A stretch of 64,000 nt of DNA from Catellatospora bangladeshensis (lineage in GTDB: Bacteria > Actinomycetota > Actinomycetes > Mycobacteriales > Micromonosporaceae). This document shows, piece after piece, positions 1-8,450 of this stretch; the stretch's first letter is position 1, and the number at the start of each line of letters is the position of its first letter. Under the pieces are notes generated by a model. That model saw only the letters and a list, made by a program, of their open reading frames with translations, had not been told where the DNA came from and searched no databases. The translations under genes and the position numbers were made by a program. Where the stretch lies: assembly GCF_016862575.1 (NCBI RefSeq), contig NZ_BONF01000007.1:36519-100518 (forward strand). Reading direction: 5' to 3'.

Positions 1-3000
1 ATCCCGACCTACCTGGAGCAGCTCGACGTCATCCCGATGCTGCCCAGCGACAAGGCCGACCGCAAGAGCCTGCCCCCGCCGACCAACCGGCGCACCGCGG
101 CGCAGGCCGACGCGGCCGAGCCGGCCACCCCGGTCGAGCAGGGGTACGCCGAGGTGCTGGCCGAGATCGTGCGGGTGGACCGGGTCGGCGTGGAGAGCCA
201 CTTCTTCGAGGAGGTGGGGGCGGACTCGCTGCTCATGGCCCGCTTCTGCGCCCGCGTCCGGCAGCGCCCCGACCTGCCCTCGGTCTCGATGCGCGACGTG
301 TACGTGTACCCGACCGTGCGGGCGCTGGCGGCCGCGGTCGCCCCGGTCGCCGCGTCGTCGGCGGAAGCGCCGCCGCGCAGCGCGCCGGTCCGGGCCCGCC
401 CGGCCCGCCGGGCGAGTTCCCTGCAGTACGCGGCCTGCGGCCTGTTCCAGCTCCTGCTGGGGCTCGGCTCCGCGGTGATGGGTGGCTACCTGCTCATCTT
501 CGCGTTCCGCTTCATGGCCGCCGCCGACGGCTACCTGGAGCTGTACCTGCGCTCGGCGGCGTTCAGCACCGTCGGCTTCGTGATCCTGGCCGTCTACCCG
601 ATCGCCATGAAGTGGCTGCTCATCGGGCGCTGGAAGGAGCAGGAGATACCCCTGTGGGGCCTGACCTACCTGCGCTTCTGGTACGTGCGCATGTGCATGG
701 GCGCCAGCCGGCTGCTGATGTTCTACGGCACCCCGCTGTACCCGTGGTACCTGCGCCTGCTCGGCGCGAAGATCGGCCGCAACGTGGTGATCCTGTCGCC
801 GGTCATGCCGATCTGCACCGACCTGCTGACCATCGGCGACAACACCGTCATCCGCAAGGACTGCTACTTCCTGGGCTACCGCGCCCAGGCCGGCTACATC
901 CAGACCGGCCGGATCACCATCGGCAGCGACGTGATCGTCGGCGAGCACACCGCGCTGGACATCAACTCCGCCATCGGCGACGGCGCGCGGCTCGGGCACT
1001 CCTCGACGCTGCCGCCCGGCTACGCGGTTCCGCCCGGCGAGAGCTGGCAGGGCATGCCGCCCCAGCCCGGCCACCCCGGCCTGCCGCCGGTCCCGGCCCG
1101 CAGCTGCGGCTGGCTGCGCAAGACCGTCTACTCCGGGGTGAAGATCGCCAACCAGGTGCTCACCCGCGGCCCGCTGGTGTTCGGCGGGCTGGTCGCCCTG
1201 GTCACCCAGGTGCCGATGCTGAAGGGCCTGGTCGACGGCAAGCCGTTCTCCCTGAGCAGCATGATCTACCTGGACCTGGTGCTGGTCTCGGCGGTGCTGT
1301 TCGTGACCGCGCTGCTGCTCGGCCTGGCCTCCATCGTGGTCATCCCGCGCGTGCTCAACCTGCTGTGGAAGCCGGACACCGTCTACCCGCTCTACAGCTT
1401 CCGCTACTGGCTCGCCTCGACGATCTCCGGGATGACCAACTCCGCGCTGTTCATGCGCCTGTTCGGCGACAGCTCGTACGTGGTGAACTACCTGCGCTGG
1501 ATCGGGGTCGACCTGCAGCAGGTGGTGCAGACCGGATCGAACTTCGGCCTGGAGTTCCGGTTCGACACGCCGTTCCTGTGCACCGTCGGCACCGGCACGA
1601 TGGTGTCCGACGGCCTGACCATGATCAACGCCGACTACTCGCACACGTCGTTCAAGATGTCGCGGGTCATCGTCGGCGCCCGCTCGTTCGTCGGCAACGA
1701 CGTCTCGTTCCCGGCGGGCCACGCCGTCGGGCAGAACGTGCTCTACGGCACCAAGGCGGCGGTGCCCACCGACGGCCCGGTCCGCCACGACACCGGCCTG
1801 CTCGGCGCGCCGTCGTTCCCGATCGCGCGGGTCGTCGCGAGAGAGGCCGGCTGCGAGGCGCCCACCGGCGACGCGCTGCGCCGGGCACTGGCCCTGAAGA
1901 ACCGGTACAACCTGCGCTCGATGGCCTGGTTCCTGTTCGTGGGCTGGGTGTCCGGCGCGGTCGGGCTGGTGGTGCTCGCCGCCGCGCTGGACAACTACTC
2001 CGAGTGGGGCGTGCTGGTCCTCCCCGCCGCGATGGTGGTCATGCTGGTGTTCCAGCTGTGCTGGAGCGTGCTGGTGGAGCGGACGGTCGGCAGGTTCCAG
2101 CGGCTGCGCCCGCGGCGCTGCTCCATCTACGACCCGTACTACTGGTGGCACGAGCGGCTGTGGAAGCTGGAGGCGCCGGTCCCGTTCGCCGGCACCCCGT
2201 TCCGCCCGATGATCTGGCGGCTGCTGGGCGTGCGGATGGGCAAGCGGGTGTACGACGACGGCGTGTACATGTCCGAGCGGACCATGATGACCATCGGCGA
2301 CGACTGCACCCTCAACGCCCGGGTGGTGATCCAGTGCCACTCGCAGGAGGACGGCATGTTCCGGTCCGAGCCGACCGTGATCGGCTCCGGTGCGACCCTC
2401 GGCGTGCGCTCGTTCGTGCACTACGGCGTCACCGTCGGCGAGAACGCGGTGCTCGGCGCGCACTCCTTCCTGATGAAGGGCGAGCAGATCCCCGACGGGG
2501 AGGACTGGACCGGCAACCCGGCCCGCGCGGTGTGCGAGCCCGTGCCCGTGTCGGCGCGGCGGACCCGGCCCGTGCCGACCCCGTCCGGTCCCCGCCCCGG
2601 CTCGCGCGCCGCGGCCCGTGCCCTGCTCACCGAGCTGCGGGCGACGCCCTCGCCGCGCCGCCGCCGGCCCGCCGGGGTCGCCGTGTCGCTCTTCTCGCTG
2701 GCCGAGTGCCGGCGCCGGGAGGCCGAGCTGGCCCAGTTCCTCAGCGGCGACGAGCGGGCCGAGGCCGACGGCCTGCGCTCCACCGAACGGCGCAGCTCCT
2801 TCGTCATCTCCCGGGCGCTGGTCCGCATGATCCTGTCGATCGAGTGGCACGGCGAGGTCGCGCCGCGCAACTGGACGCTGCGCTACGGCGGCCAGGGCAA
2901 GCTGACCGTGTGCGGGCCGATCGCCGGGCTCGACCTGAGCGTCTCGCACACCGACTCGGTCATCGCGGTCGCGGTGTCCGACGCGTACGACATCGGGGTG

Positions 3001-3477
3001 AACCTGGAGCCCGCGGCCCGTGACGACGCCGCCGTGCTGCCCTGGGCGGCGCTGTCCGCCTCCGAGCACGCCCGCCTGGCCGGCAGCGACGACCAGGGCG
3101 AGCAGCTGCTGCGGCTGTGGACGCTGAAGGAGGCGTTCGCCCGGTGCGCGGGCGAGGTCAGCTTCGAGCAGCTCGACGCGCGGCTCGACCCGCTGCAGGT
3201 GATCGGCGGCGGCGCGCCCGGCCGCCAGCGCTTCTGGTTCCACCAGGAGCAGTGGGGCGAGGAGGTCGAGCAGCACTGGGTGACCGTGGCCGTGCGGCGG
3301 CGGCCCGCCAGCCGGCGCGGACGCCGGTCCACCGGCCGCCAGTCCCGCCCCGCTGTGAGCAAGTCGGTGGGCCGCCCGGCCCGCCCGGCCGACCGCTCCC
3401 ACGCCGTACACATGCAGATCCTGGCCAACGGCCGGGTCACCGCCCGCGACGTGACCGCACCCGACACCCGCGGCTGA
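1..3477 (+). CDS. Pls/PosA-type non-ribosomal peptide synthetase, C-terminal part, fused to a phosphopantetheinyl transferase (5' end outside window)
   Basis: The frame is open from base 1, so the gene begins upstream. The first codons (to about 90) are the end of an adenylation domain with an A10-like SDKADRKSLP motif. A carrier domain follows (about 130-330) with GADSLLM; its Ser codon at 226 is the phosphopantetheine site. Then come three rounds of membrane segments plus left-handed beta-helix (hexapeptide) domains: about 420-1040, 1140-1760 and 1900-2530. This is the layout of the poly-lysine synthetase (Pls) family, whose membrane modules join amino acids without a classical condensation domain. 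Unusually, a Sfp-type 4'-phosphopantetheinyl transferase domain is appended (about 2660-3290), with SVSHTDS, GVNLEP and WTLKEAFARCAG motifs; the first metal-binding Asp is Asn here (codon 3001). A basic tail ends the protein. A 16-bp hairpin follows the stop. The product is not predictable without the adenylation domain. Confidence 0.85.
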   Translation: MPTYLEQLDVIPMLPSDKADRKSLPPPTNRRTAAQADAAEPATPVEQGYAEVLAEIVRVDRVGVESHFFEEVGADSLLMARFCARVRQRPDLPSVSMRDVYVYPTVRALAAAVAPVAASSAEAPPRSAPVRARPARRASSLQYAACGLFQLLLGLGSAVMGGYLLIFAFRFMAAADGYLELYLRSAAFSTVGFVILAVYPIAMKWLLIGRWKEQEIPLWGLTYLRFWYVRMCMGASRLLMFYGTPLYPWYLRLLGAKIGRNVVILSPVMPICTDLLTIGDNTVIRKDCYFLGYRAQAGYIQTGRITIGSDVIVGEHTALDINSAIGDGARLGHSSTLPPGYAVPPGESWQGMPPQPGHPGLPPVPARSCGWLRKTVYSGVKIANQVLTRGPLVFGGLVALVTQVPMLKGLVDGKPFSLSSMIYLDLVLVSAVLFVTALLLGLASIVVIPRVLNLLWKPDTVYPLYSFRYWLASTISGMTNSALFMRLFGDSSYVVNYLRWIGVDLQQVVQTGSNFGLEFRFDTPFLCTVGTGTMVSDGLTMINADYSHTSFKMSRVIVGARSFVGNDVSFPAGHAVGQNVLYGTKAAVPTDGPVRHDTGLLGAPSFPIARVVAREAGCEAPTGDALRRALALKNRYNLRSMAWFLFVGWVSGAVGLVVLAAALDNYSEWGVLVLPAAMVVMLVFQLCWSVLVERTVGRFQRLRPRRCSIYDPYYWWHERLWKLEAPVPFAGTPFRPMIWRLLGVRMGKRVYDDGVYMSERTMMTIGDDCTLNARVVIQCHSQEDGMFRSEPTVIGSGATLGVRSFVHYGVTVGENAVLGAHSFLMKGEQIPDGEDWTGNPARAVCEPVPVSARRTRPVPTPSGPRPGSRAAARALLTELRATPSPRRRRPAGVAVSLFSLAECRRREAELAQFLSGDERAEADGLRSTERRSSFVISRALVRMILSIEWHGEVAPRNWTLRYGGQGKLTVCGPIAGLDLSVSHTDSVIAVAVSDAYDIGVNLEPAARDDAAVLPWAALSASEHARLAGSDDQGEQLLRLWTLKEAFARCAGEVSFEQLDARLDPLQVIGGGAPGRQRFWFHQEQWGEEVEQHWVTVAVRRRPASRRGRRSTGRQSRPAVSKSVGRPARPADRSHAVHMQILANGRVTARDVTAPDTRG

Positions 3478-3480
3478 GCA

Positions 3481-3519
3481 CGGCGGGCGGCGCGCCGTGA
3501 CGGGGCGCGCCGCCCGCCG
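3481..3519 (+). terminator. Perfect 16-bp stem terminator after the NRPS
   Basis: Arms 3481-3496 and 3504-3519 are perfect reverse complements with a 7-nt loop, starting 3 nt after the stop codon. There is no T-tract, as is common in actinomycetes. Confidence 0.8.
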
Positions 3520-3525
3520 GATGCC

Positions 3526-3531
3526 TAGACT
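3526..3531 (+). promoter_or_regulatory. -10 hexamer TAGACT of a leaderless promoter for alaX
   Basis: TAGACT lies 8 nt before the ATG at 3540, so transcription should begin at or next to the start codon. The same hexamer and spacing precede the small ORF upstream of dxs. Confidence 0.6.
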
Positions 3532-3539
3532 CCACGGAT

Positions 3540-4274
3540 ATGGGCGTTTCCCACCACGGGCGCACCGAGCGCCTCGACCTCGCTGACCCGACCCTGCGCG
3601 ACTGGACCTGCACCGTGCTGGCCGCCGATCCCGAGCAGGGCATCGTGCTGGACCGCTCGGCCTTCTACCCGGGCGGCGGAGGCCAGCCTCCGGACCACGG
3701 CGTGCTGCTCTGGCAGGGGGTGCAGACCCGCATCGTCGGCACCCGCAAGGGCGACGACCTGTGGCTCATCCCGGCCGAGGGCGATCCGCTGCCGCCGGCC
3801 GGCACGCAGGTCGCGGGCGCGGTCGAGGACACCCGCCGCACCCTGCTCATGCGCACCCACTCCGGCCTGCACGTGCTGTGCGGCGTGGTGTTCCGCGACT
3901 TCGGCGCGCTGGTCACCGGCGGCAACATGGAGCCCGGCGAGGCCCGGATGGACTTCAACCTGCCCGAGGTGCCCGGCGACTTCAAGGCCCGGCTGGAGGA
4001 GCTGGTCAACGCCGAGGTCGGCGCGGACCGCCAGGTGACGACGAAGGTGCTGGCCCGCGACGAGGCGCTGGCCCTGCCCGACATCATCCGGACCCAGTCC
4101 AACCTGATCCCCGCCGACGAGCAGGAGATCCGCATCGTCGACATCGTCGGGCTGGACGTGCAGGCCGACGGCGGCACCCACGTCGCCTCCACGTCCCAGA
4201 TCGGCAAACTCCAGGTCGTCAAGGTCGAATCCAAGGGCAAGGCCAACCGCCGCGTCCGCGTCCGCCTCGCCTGA
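3540..4274 (+). CDS. Alanyl-tRNA editing protein (AlaX family)
   Basis: A 244-residue free-standing relative of the AlaRS editing domain, which hydrolyses Ser- or Gly-mischarged tRNA-Ala in the cytoplasm. The N-terminal barrel carries the SAFYPGGGGQPPD motif (about 40-52). Zinc ligands of the editing site are His107 and His111 (RTHSGLH) and His214 in ADGGTHVAST. The position usually held by the third ligand, Cys, is Asp210. I recall this ADGGTH variant in other actinobacterial AlaX proteins, so it is probably a subfamily trait rather than damage. The length fits AlaX-M. The ATG is chosen because a TAGACT hexamer sits 8 nt upstream and no Shine-Dalgarno is visible. A 75-bp palindromic repeat follows the stop. 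Confidence 0.85.
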   Translation: MGVSHHGRTERLDLADPTLRDWTCTVLAADPEQGIVLDRSAFYPGGGGQPPDHGVLLWQGVQTRIVGTRKGDDLWLIPAEGDPLPPAGTQVAGAVEDTRRTLLMRTHSGLHVLCGVVFRDFGALVTGGNMEPGEARMDFNLPEVPGDFKARLEELVNAEVGADRQVTTKVLARDEALALPDIIRTQSNLIPADEQEIRIVDIVGLDVQADGGTHVASTSQIGKLQVVKVESKGKANRRVRVRLA

Positions 4275-4283
4275 CGGCCCCTC

Positions 4284-4358
4284 GATCCTCCGACTTGCCT
4301 GGCACCCGGGCGTATCTTGAGCGCGCTTTCGCCCGATCGCCCGGCAAGTCGGACGATC
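4284..4358. repeat. 75-bp palindromic intergenic repeat, family A copy 1
   Basis: Starts and ends with GATC; the arms GATCCTCCGACTTGCCTGG and its near-complement CGGGCAAGTCGGACGATC flank an asymmetric centre. The centre is inverted relative to the other three copies (8263, 11315, 48220). It lies between the convergent alaX and DUF3099 genes, so it may act as a bidirectional terminator. Confidence 0.85.
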
Positions 4359-4371
4359 TTGCGGCCCTGGG

Positions 4372-4728
4372 TCAGGGGCGGGGGTCGTCGATGGTGCCCT
4401 CGTAGACCTGGCCGGCGGGCTGGGCGGGGAGGGCGTTGGGCGGGGCGGTGTTGCGGCGGTAGCGCTTGAGGCGGTGCTCGTCCTTGGGCGGGCGGTCGTT
4501 GGCCAGGATCACGGCCAGCCAGGGGAGCAGCACCATGCCCAGGCCGCACAGCGGCAGCCACAGCCACAGCAGCGGGACCTTGGCCATGGCCAGCACCGAG
4601 CCCAGGATCAGGCAGCCCGCGCGGAGCAGCATCATCAGGATGTAGCGCCGTTCCCGGCGCTTGAGTTCGACCTCCGGGCTCTCCTCGGCGTCGGTGATCA
4701 GCACCGGCCGGTCCGCCTGCCGCTTCAC
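4372..4728 (-). CDS. DUF3099 family small membrane protein
   Basis: A 118-residue protein of unknown function, recognised as DUF3099 from its layout. It has a short acidic N-terminus (VLITDAEESPEVELKRRERRY), two hydrophobic segments (YILMMLLRAGCLILGSVLAM and LWLWLPLCGLGMVLLPWLAVIL), then a basic stretch (PPKDEHRLKRYRR) that should be cytoplasmic. The frame stays open further upstream, but the GTG at 4728 is preferred because GGGAGG lies 4 nt before it and family homology begins there. It converges with alaX across the 75-bp repeat. No pathway can be assigned. Confidence 0.75.
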   Translation of the reverse strand: MKRQADRPVLITDAEESPEVELKRRERRYILMMLLRAGCLILGSVLAMAKVPLLWLWLPLCGLGMVLLPWLAVILANDRPPKDEHRLKRYRRNTAPPNALPAQPAGQVYEGTIDDPRP

Positions 4729-4925
4729 GTTGCCTCCCAGCTGCCGAGGGGTATCCCCTCCCATCCTGCTCCTTCTCGCCGCAACAAGTCCTTCGGGGTC
4801 GCCCCGCCCCGCCCGCGGGAACGCCCGGCGGGCCTGCAGATTCGGGGAAAGTGCAGCTTCCCGCTTCGGCAAGGGTGCAGTTTCCCCGAAACTGCGAGCG
4901 GACGGGGCGGGGGACGCGCGGCGGG

Positions 4926-5840
4926 TCAGGTGGCGGGGAGGGGTGGGCGGGCGCCGACGAGGCTGACGGCGGCGGCGCCGGTTCGGCAGCCCGCGAGCAG
5001 GGCGTCGTGCTGTGTCGCGCCGGCGGACCAGGCGGCCAGGAGGCCGGCGGCGAAGGCGTCGCCGGCGCCGGTGGCGTCCACGATGGGCACCGGCTCGCCG
5101 GCCACGTGCACCACCCCGGCCGGGCCGGCCCAGAGGGCGCCGTGCGCGCCGAGCTTCACCACCACGTCGCCGCCGATCGCGTACGACAGCGCCATGGCCT
5201 GGTCGGCGGGTGTGCCGGGACCGGCCAGCGCGGTCGCCTCGTCGGCGTTGGCCAGCAGCAGGTCCACGCCGCGCACCCAGTCCAGGAACGGGTGCCCGGT
5301 GACGCCGTCCTCGATCAGCTCGGTGGTCACCGCGTGCAGCGGCGCCGCCGACGCGGCGTCCACGCTGGTGCGCAGACCTGCCGCACGGGCCGAGGCGAGC
5401 GCGTACCGGCCGGTGGGCCGCGAGGGCTGGTCCAGCAGCGTGTACCCGGACAGGTGTAGCAGGCCCGCGCCCTGGGCGATGGCCGCGTCGACGTCGGCCG
5501 AGGCCAGCAGCAGGTTCGCGCCCCGGTCGCTGATCATCGTGCGCTCGGCGCCGTGGGTCAGCACCACGATGCTGCCGGTGCTGGCCCCGGGGCGGACGCT
5601 GACCTGGGTGCGTACGCCCGCAAGGTGCAGCTCGGCCAGCCGGTCGCGGCCGGCCTGGTCGTCGCCGACCGCGCCGACGAAGGTGACCGGGCTGCCCAGC
5701 GCGGCCAGCCAGGCGGCCGTGTTGGCGGCCTGGCCGCCCCCGGCGACGTGCACCGTCGCCGGGGTGTCCGAGCCCTGCGCCAGCGGCGCGCGCAGCACCG
5801 CGAGTACGTCCGTGACCAGGTCGCCCACGGTGAGGATCAT
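4926..5840 (-). CDS. psuK: Pseudouridine kinase (PfkB family)
   Basis: A 304-residue PfkB/ribokinase-fold sugar kinase. It has the N-terminal GGGQAANTAAWLAALG substrate motif and the C-terminal ATP/anion-hole signature DATGAGDAFAAGL with the catalytic-base Asp. The family alone does not fix the substrate. The gene lies 20 nt downstream of psuG on the same strand, which points to phosphorylation of pseudouridine to pseudouridine 5'-phosphate. PsuG would then split this into uracil and ribose 5-phosphate, a salvage route for tRNA and rRNA breakdown. The frame is open upstream into psuG, but that extension reads psuG out of frame. The ATG at 5840 follows a GGGGG-rich ribosome site. Confidence 0.8.
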   Translation of the reverse strand: MILTVGDLVTDVLAVLRAPLAQGSDTPATVHVAGGGQAANTAAWLAALGSPVTFVGAVGDDQAGRDRLAELHLAGVRTQVSVRPGASTGSIVVLTHGAERTMISDRGANLLLASADVDAAIAQGAGLLHLSGYTLLDQPSRPTGRYALASARAAGLRTSVDAASAAPLHAVTTELIEDGVTGHPFLDWVRGVDLLLANADEATALAGPGTPADQAMALSYAIGGDVVVKLGAHGALWAGPAGVVHVAGEPVPIVDATGAGDAFAAGLLAAWSAGATQHDALLAGCRTGAAAVSLVGARPPLPAT

Positions 5841-5860
5841 GATGCCCCCGTTCGGGGAGG

Positions 5861-6778
5861 TCAGCGGGCGGCGGCCGCGACGGCGATCTGCGCGGCCAGG
5901 GCGGCGTTGCGCAGGATGATGCGTACGTTCACGGCCAGGCTCTGCCCCTGCGTGGCCGAGTGGAAGTGCGACAGCAGCACCGGCGTGACCTGCTTGCCGG
6001 TCACCCGGTCGCGCTCCACGATCGCCAGGCCGTCGGCCAGGGTGCGGTCGTGCAGGACCGGGTCGAGCTGCTCGTCCTCGGGCAGCGGGTTGGCCACGAC
6101 CAGCGCGGCCCGGTGCGCGCCCTGCGTGTGCTGCGCCCGCATGGCGGCCGCGATCTGCTCGGGCGACTCCACCCGCCAGTCCACGCCGAACCCGCTGTCC
6201 CGGATGAAGAAGCCCGGGAAGCGGTTCGTCTGATACCCCACCACGCCGATGCCGAGGGTCTCCAGGCGCTCCAGGGTGGCGCCCACGTCGAGGATCGACT
6301 TCACCCCGGCGCACACCACCGTGATCGGCGTACGCGCCAGCGTGGTCAGGTCGGCGGACTCGTCGAAGGTGTGCGATGCCTCACGGTGTACGCCGCCCAG
6401 GCCGCCGGTGGCGAACACGCCGATGCCGACCGCGGCCGCGACGGCCGAGGTGCCCGCGACCGTGGTCGCCCCGTCCGCGCCCAGCGCCGCCGCGACGGCC
6501 AGGTCGCGGGCCGACAGCTTGGCCACGTCCGTGCCGGTCGCCAGGCGGGTCAGCGCCGCGTCGTCCAGGCCCACCACGAGCTGCCCGCCGACCATGCCGA
6601 TGGTCGCGGGCACGGCGCCGTGGTCGCGCACCGCCTGCTCGATCTCGCGGGCCACCCGCAGGTTGTCGGGCCGCGGCAGACCGTGCGAGACGATCGTGCT
6701 CTCCAGGGCGACGACGGGCTGCCCGTTCTCCAGCGCGGTCTTGACCTCGGGATTGAGGTGGATGCTCACATCAGTCAC
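5861..6778 (-). CDS. psuG: Pseudouridine-5'-phosphate glycosidase
   Basis: A 305-residue enzyme that reversibly cleaves pseudouridine 5'-phosphate to uracil and ribose 5-phosphate. Family motifs are ALESTIVSHGLPRPDN (catalytic Glu region), VFATGGLGGVHR, ASHTFDESADL (metal-site Asp) and VCAGVKSILD (Schiff-base Lys). It is the first gene of a two-gene operon with psuK. Start choice: a TACCCT hexamer at 6791-6786 lies 7 nt before GTG 6778, matching the leaderless pattern seen elsewhere here. The ATG at 6784 sits only 1 nt after that hexamer and would lie outside such a transcript, so GTG is preferred; the difference is two residues. Confidence 0.85.
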   Translation of the reverse strand: MTDVSIHLNPEVKTALENGQPVVALESTIVSHGLPRPDNLRVAREIEQAVRDHGAVPATIGMVGGQLVVGLDDAALTRLATGTDVAKLSARDLAVAAALGADGATTVAGTSAVAAAVGIGVFATGGLGGVHREASHTFDESADLTTLARTPITVVCAGVKSILDVGATLERLETLGIGVVGYQTNRFPGFFIRDSGFGVDWRVESPEQIAAAMRAQHTQGAHRAALVVANPLPEDEQLDPVLHDRTLADGLAIVERDRVTGKQVTPVLLSHFHSATQGQSLAVNVRIILRNAALAAQIAVAAAAR

Positions 6779-6785
6779 GATCATG

Positions 6786-6791
6786 AGGGTA
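6786..6791 (-). promoter_or_regulatory. -10 hexamer TACCCT of the psuG-psuK operon
   Basis: On the minus strand TACCCT ends 7 nt before GTG 6778, consistent with a leaderless transcript. No clear -35 is seen. Confidence 0.5.
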
Positions 6792-6912
6792 CTGCCGGGG
6801 CGGGCCCCTCCCGCGCGCGGCGGCCCCGGTGCGGCCCGCGACACAGGTGCCGCCACCAGCGTGGCGAGATATCAGACTGGGCCGTCAGCGGGTGACCTGA
6901 GACAATGTTCGG

Positions 6913-7158
6913 GTGACCACACCAGTGACCAACCCCAGCACCATCCTTGATGAGCGCGTCGAGACGGAGTATCGCCTCGACGAGGGCGACCACGAGCGCA
7001 TGTCCCACTACGCGCCGAAGGACAAACTACTCGAAGCCATGATCGAGGGAACGCCGGTGCGCGCGTTGTGCGGCAAGGTCTGGGTGCCGTCGCGCGACCC
7101 CAACCGGTTCCCGGTCTGCCCGGAGTGCAAAGAGATCTACGAGAACCTCACCGACTGA
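6913..7158 (+). CDS. DUF3039 family small zinc-ribbon-like protein
   Basis: An 81-residue protein, divergent from psuG. It has an acidic N-terminal half and a C-terminal segment with three cysteines (ALCGKVWVPSRD then CPECKEIY), resembling a small zinc-binding site. It matches DUF3039, an actinobacterial family of unknown function. GTG is the start; GACAAT at 6901-6906 lies 6 nt upstream and resembles a -10 element, so a leaderless transcript is possible. The next gene, a ribokinase, follows after 72 nt. Confidence 0.8.
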   Translation: MTTPVTNPSTILDERVETEYRLDEGDHERMSHYAPKDKLLEAMIEGTPVRALCGKVWVPSRDPNRFPVCPECKEIYENLTD

Positions 7159-7230
7159 CCGGTCCGCGCCGAGCGTGCGGCTGCCGCCGCGCGGCACGGG
7201 GGCTCGGCGGCTGTCGAAGGGGAAGCGGCC

Positions 7231-8187
7231 ATGACCGCGAGTGTGGTCGTCGTGGGCAGCGCGAACATGGACCTGGTGGTGGCGACGCCCGTCCTGCCGC
7301 GCCCCGGCGAGACGGTGCTCGGCGAGGGCTTCCTCGCCGTCCCCGGCGGAAAGGGCGCCAACCAGGCGGTCGCCGCGGCCCGTGCGGGCGCCGACTGCCA
7401 CTTCCTGGGCGCCGTCGGCCTCGACGCGTTCGGCGACGAGCTGAAAGGCTGCCTGGCCGCGGCCGGTGTCGGGCTGGACGGGCTGCGCCGGGTCGCCGGC
7501 CCCTCCGGAGTCGCCCTGATCGCGGTGGACGCCGCCGCGGAGAACCTCATCGTCGTCGCCCCCGGCGCCAACGCGCACTTCACCGGACTGGACGCGGGCG
7601 ACCGGGACCTCATCGCGGCCTGCGACGTGCTGCTGTGCCAGCTGGAGATCCCGCTGGAGACGGTGACCCAGGCCGCCCTCGCCGCCCGGCACGGCGCCAC
7701 CACGGTCGTCCTCAACGCCGCCCCGGCCCGGACCCTGCCCGACGAGCTGCTCGCCGCCGTGGACGTGCTCGTGGTGAACCAGACCGAGGCCACCATGCTG
7801 GCGGGGCTCGACGGAGCCGGTGACGCCGGTGACGGCCTCGCCCCCGTCAACGACGTGCCGCTGCTGCTGGACGCGCTGCTCGCCCGGGTGCCGCGGGTGG
7901 TGCTCACCCTCGGCGCGGCCGGTGCCGCGTACGCCGCGCGCGACGGGGAACGGCTGGAGGTCGGCGCACCGCCGGTCGACGCCGTGGACACCACCGCCGC
8001 CGGGGACGCCTTCACCGGCGCGTTCGCAGTGGCCTGGGCCCAGGGGCGGCCGGTCGCCGAGGCGCTGCGCTGGGCCTGCGCGGCGGGCGGGGCGTGCGCG
8101 TCCCGCTGGGGCGCGTCCAGCTCGCTGCCCGCCCAGGCCGAGATCGACCTGCTGTACGACCGCACCTACCAGAACGACCCCGCCTGA
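7231..8187 (+). CDS. rbsK: Ribokinase (PfkB family)
   Basis: A 318-residue cytoplasmic kinase that phosphorylates ribose to ribose 5-phosphate. Both PfkB signatures are present: GGKGANQAVAAARAG near residue 40 and DTTAAGDAFTGAFAVA near 255, with the catalytic Asp. The N-terminus VVVVGSANMDLVV is typical of true ribokinases. GAAGGGGAAG precedes the ATG. No ribose transporter is adjacent. Proximity to psuGK suggests a link with pentose recovered from nucleosides, but that is inference. A 75-bp repeat follows the stop. Confidence 0.85.
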   Translation: MTASVVVVGSANMDLVVATPVLPRPGETVLGEGFLAVPGGKGANQAVAAARAGADCHFLGAVGLDAFGDELKGCLAAAGVGLDGLRRVAGPSGVALIAVDAAAENLIVVAPGANAHFTGLDAGDRDLIAACDVLLCQLEIPLETVTQAALAARHGATTVVLNAAPARTLPDELLAAVDVLVVNQTEATMLAGLDGAGDAGDGLAPVNDVPLLLDALLARVPRVVLTLGAAGAAYAARDGERLEVGAPPVDAVDTTAAGDAFTGAFAVAWAQGRPVAEALRWACAAGGACASRWGASSSLPAQAEIDLLYDRTYQNDPA

Positions 8188-8262
8188 CCGGCCGCGGCCA
8201 CCGCACCCCGCCGACCACTGACCCCCGGCACGCGCGGCGGCGCGGGCCCTCGCGCTCCGCTC

Positions 8263-8337
8263 GATCGTCCGACTTGCCTGGCACATGGGTGAAAGCGCGC
8301 CCAAGATACGCCCGTCTGCCAGGCAAGTCGGACGATC
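8263..8337. repeat. 75-bp palindromic repeat, family A copy 2
   Basis: GATC to GATC, arms GATCGTCCGACTTGCCTGG and CCAGGCAAGTCGGACGATC, a perfect 19-bp inverted repeat. It lies between the rbsK stop and the TRIC gene promoter. Confidence 0.9.
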
Positions 8338-8438
8338 TTGGCGCCGCCGAGCGCGGGCGGGCGCCGGGGTGGCGTGGCTGAGTGCCCGGGGACGCGTGCG
8401 GGCGGCGAGGCGGCGCGCGGGCGGGCGTTTGGACGCCG

Positions 8439-8444
8439 TAGCCT
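8439..8444 (+). promoter_or_regulatory. -10 hexamer TAGCCT, leaderless promoter of the TRIC gene
   Basis: Six nucleotides separate TAGCCT from GTG 8451, and there is no ribosome binding site. Confidence 0.55.
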
Positions 8445-8450
8445 GCGCCG

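Noticed and set aside
612..3023. An 803-residue plus-strand frame inside the NRPS
   Set aside because: An Arg/Pro-rich shadow in the +1 frame. The true frame carries clear carrier, beta-helix and PPTase motifs.
4926..6314. Reading through psuG into psuK as one 462-residue protein
   Set aside because: The first 150 residues are psuG read out of frame; homology to PfkB begins at the ATG at 5840.
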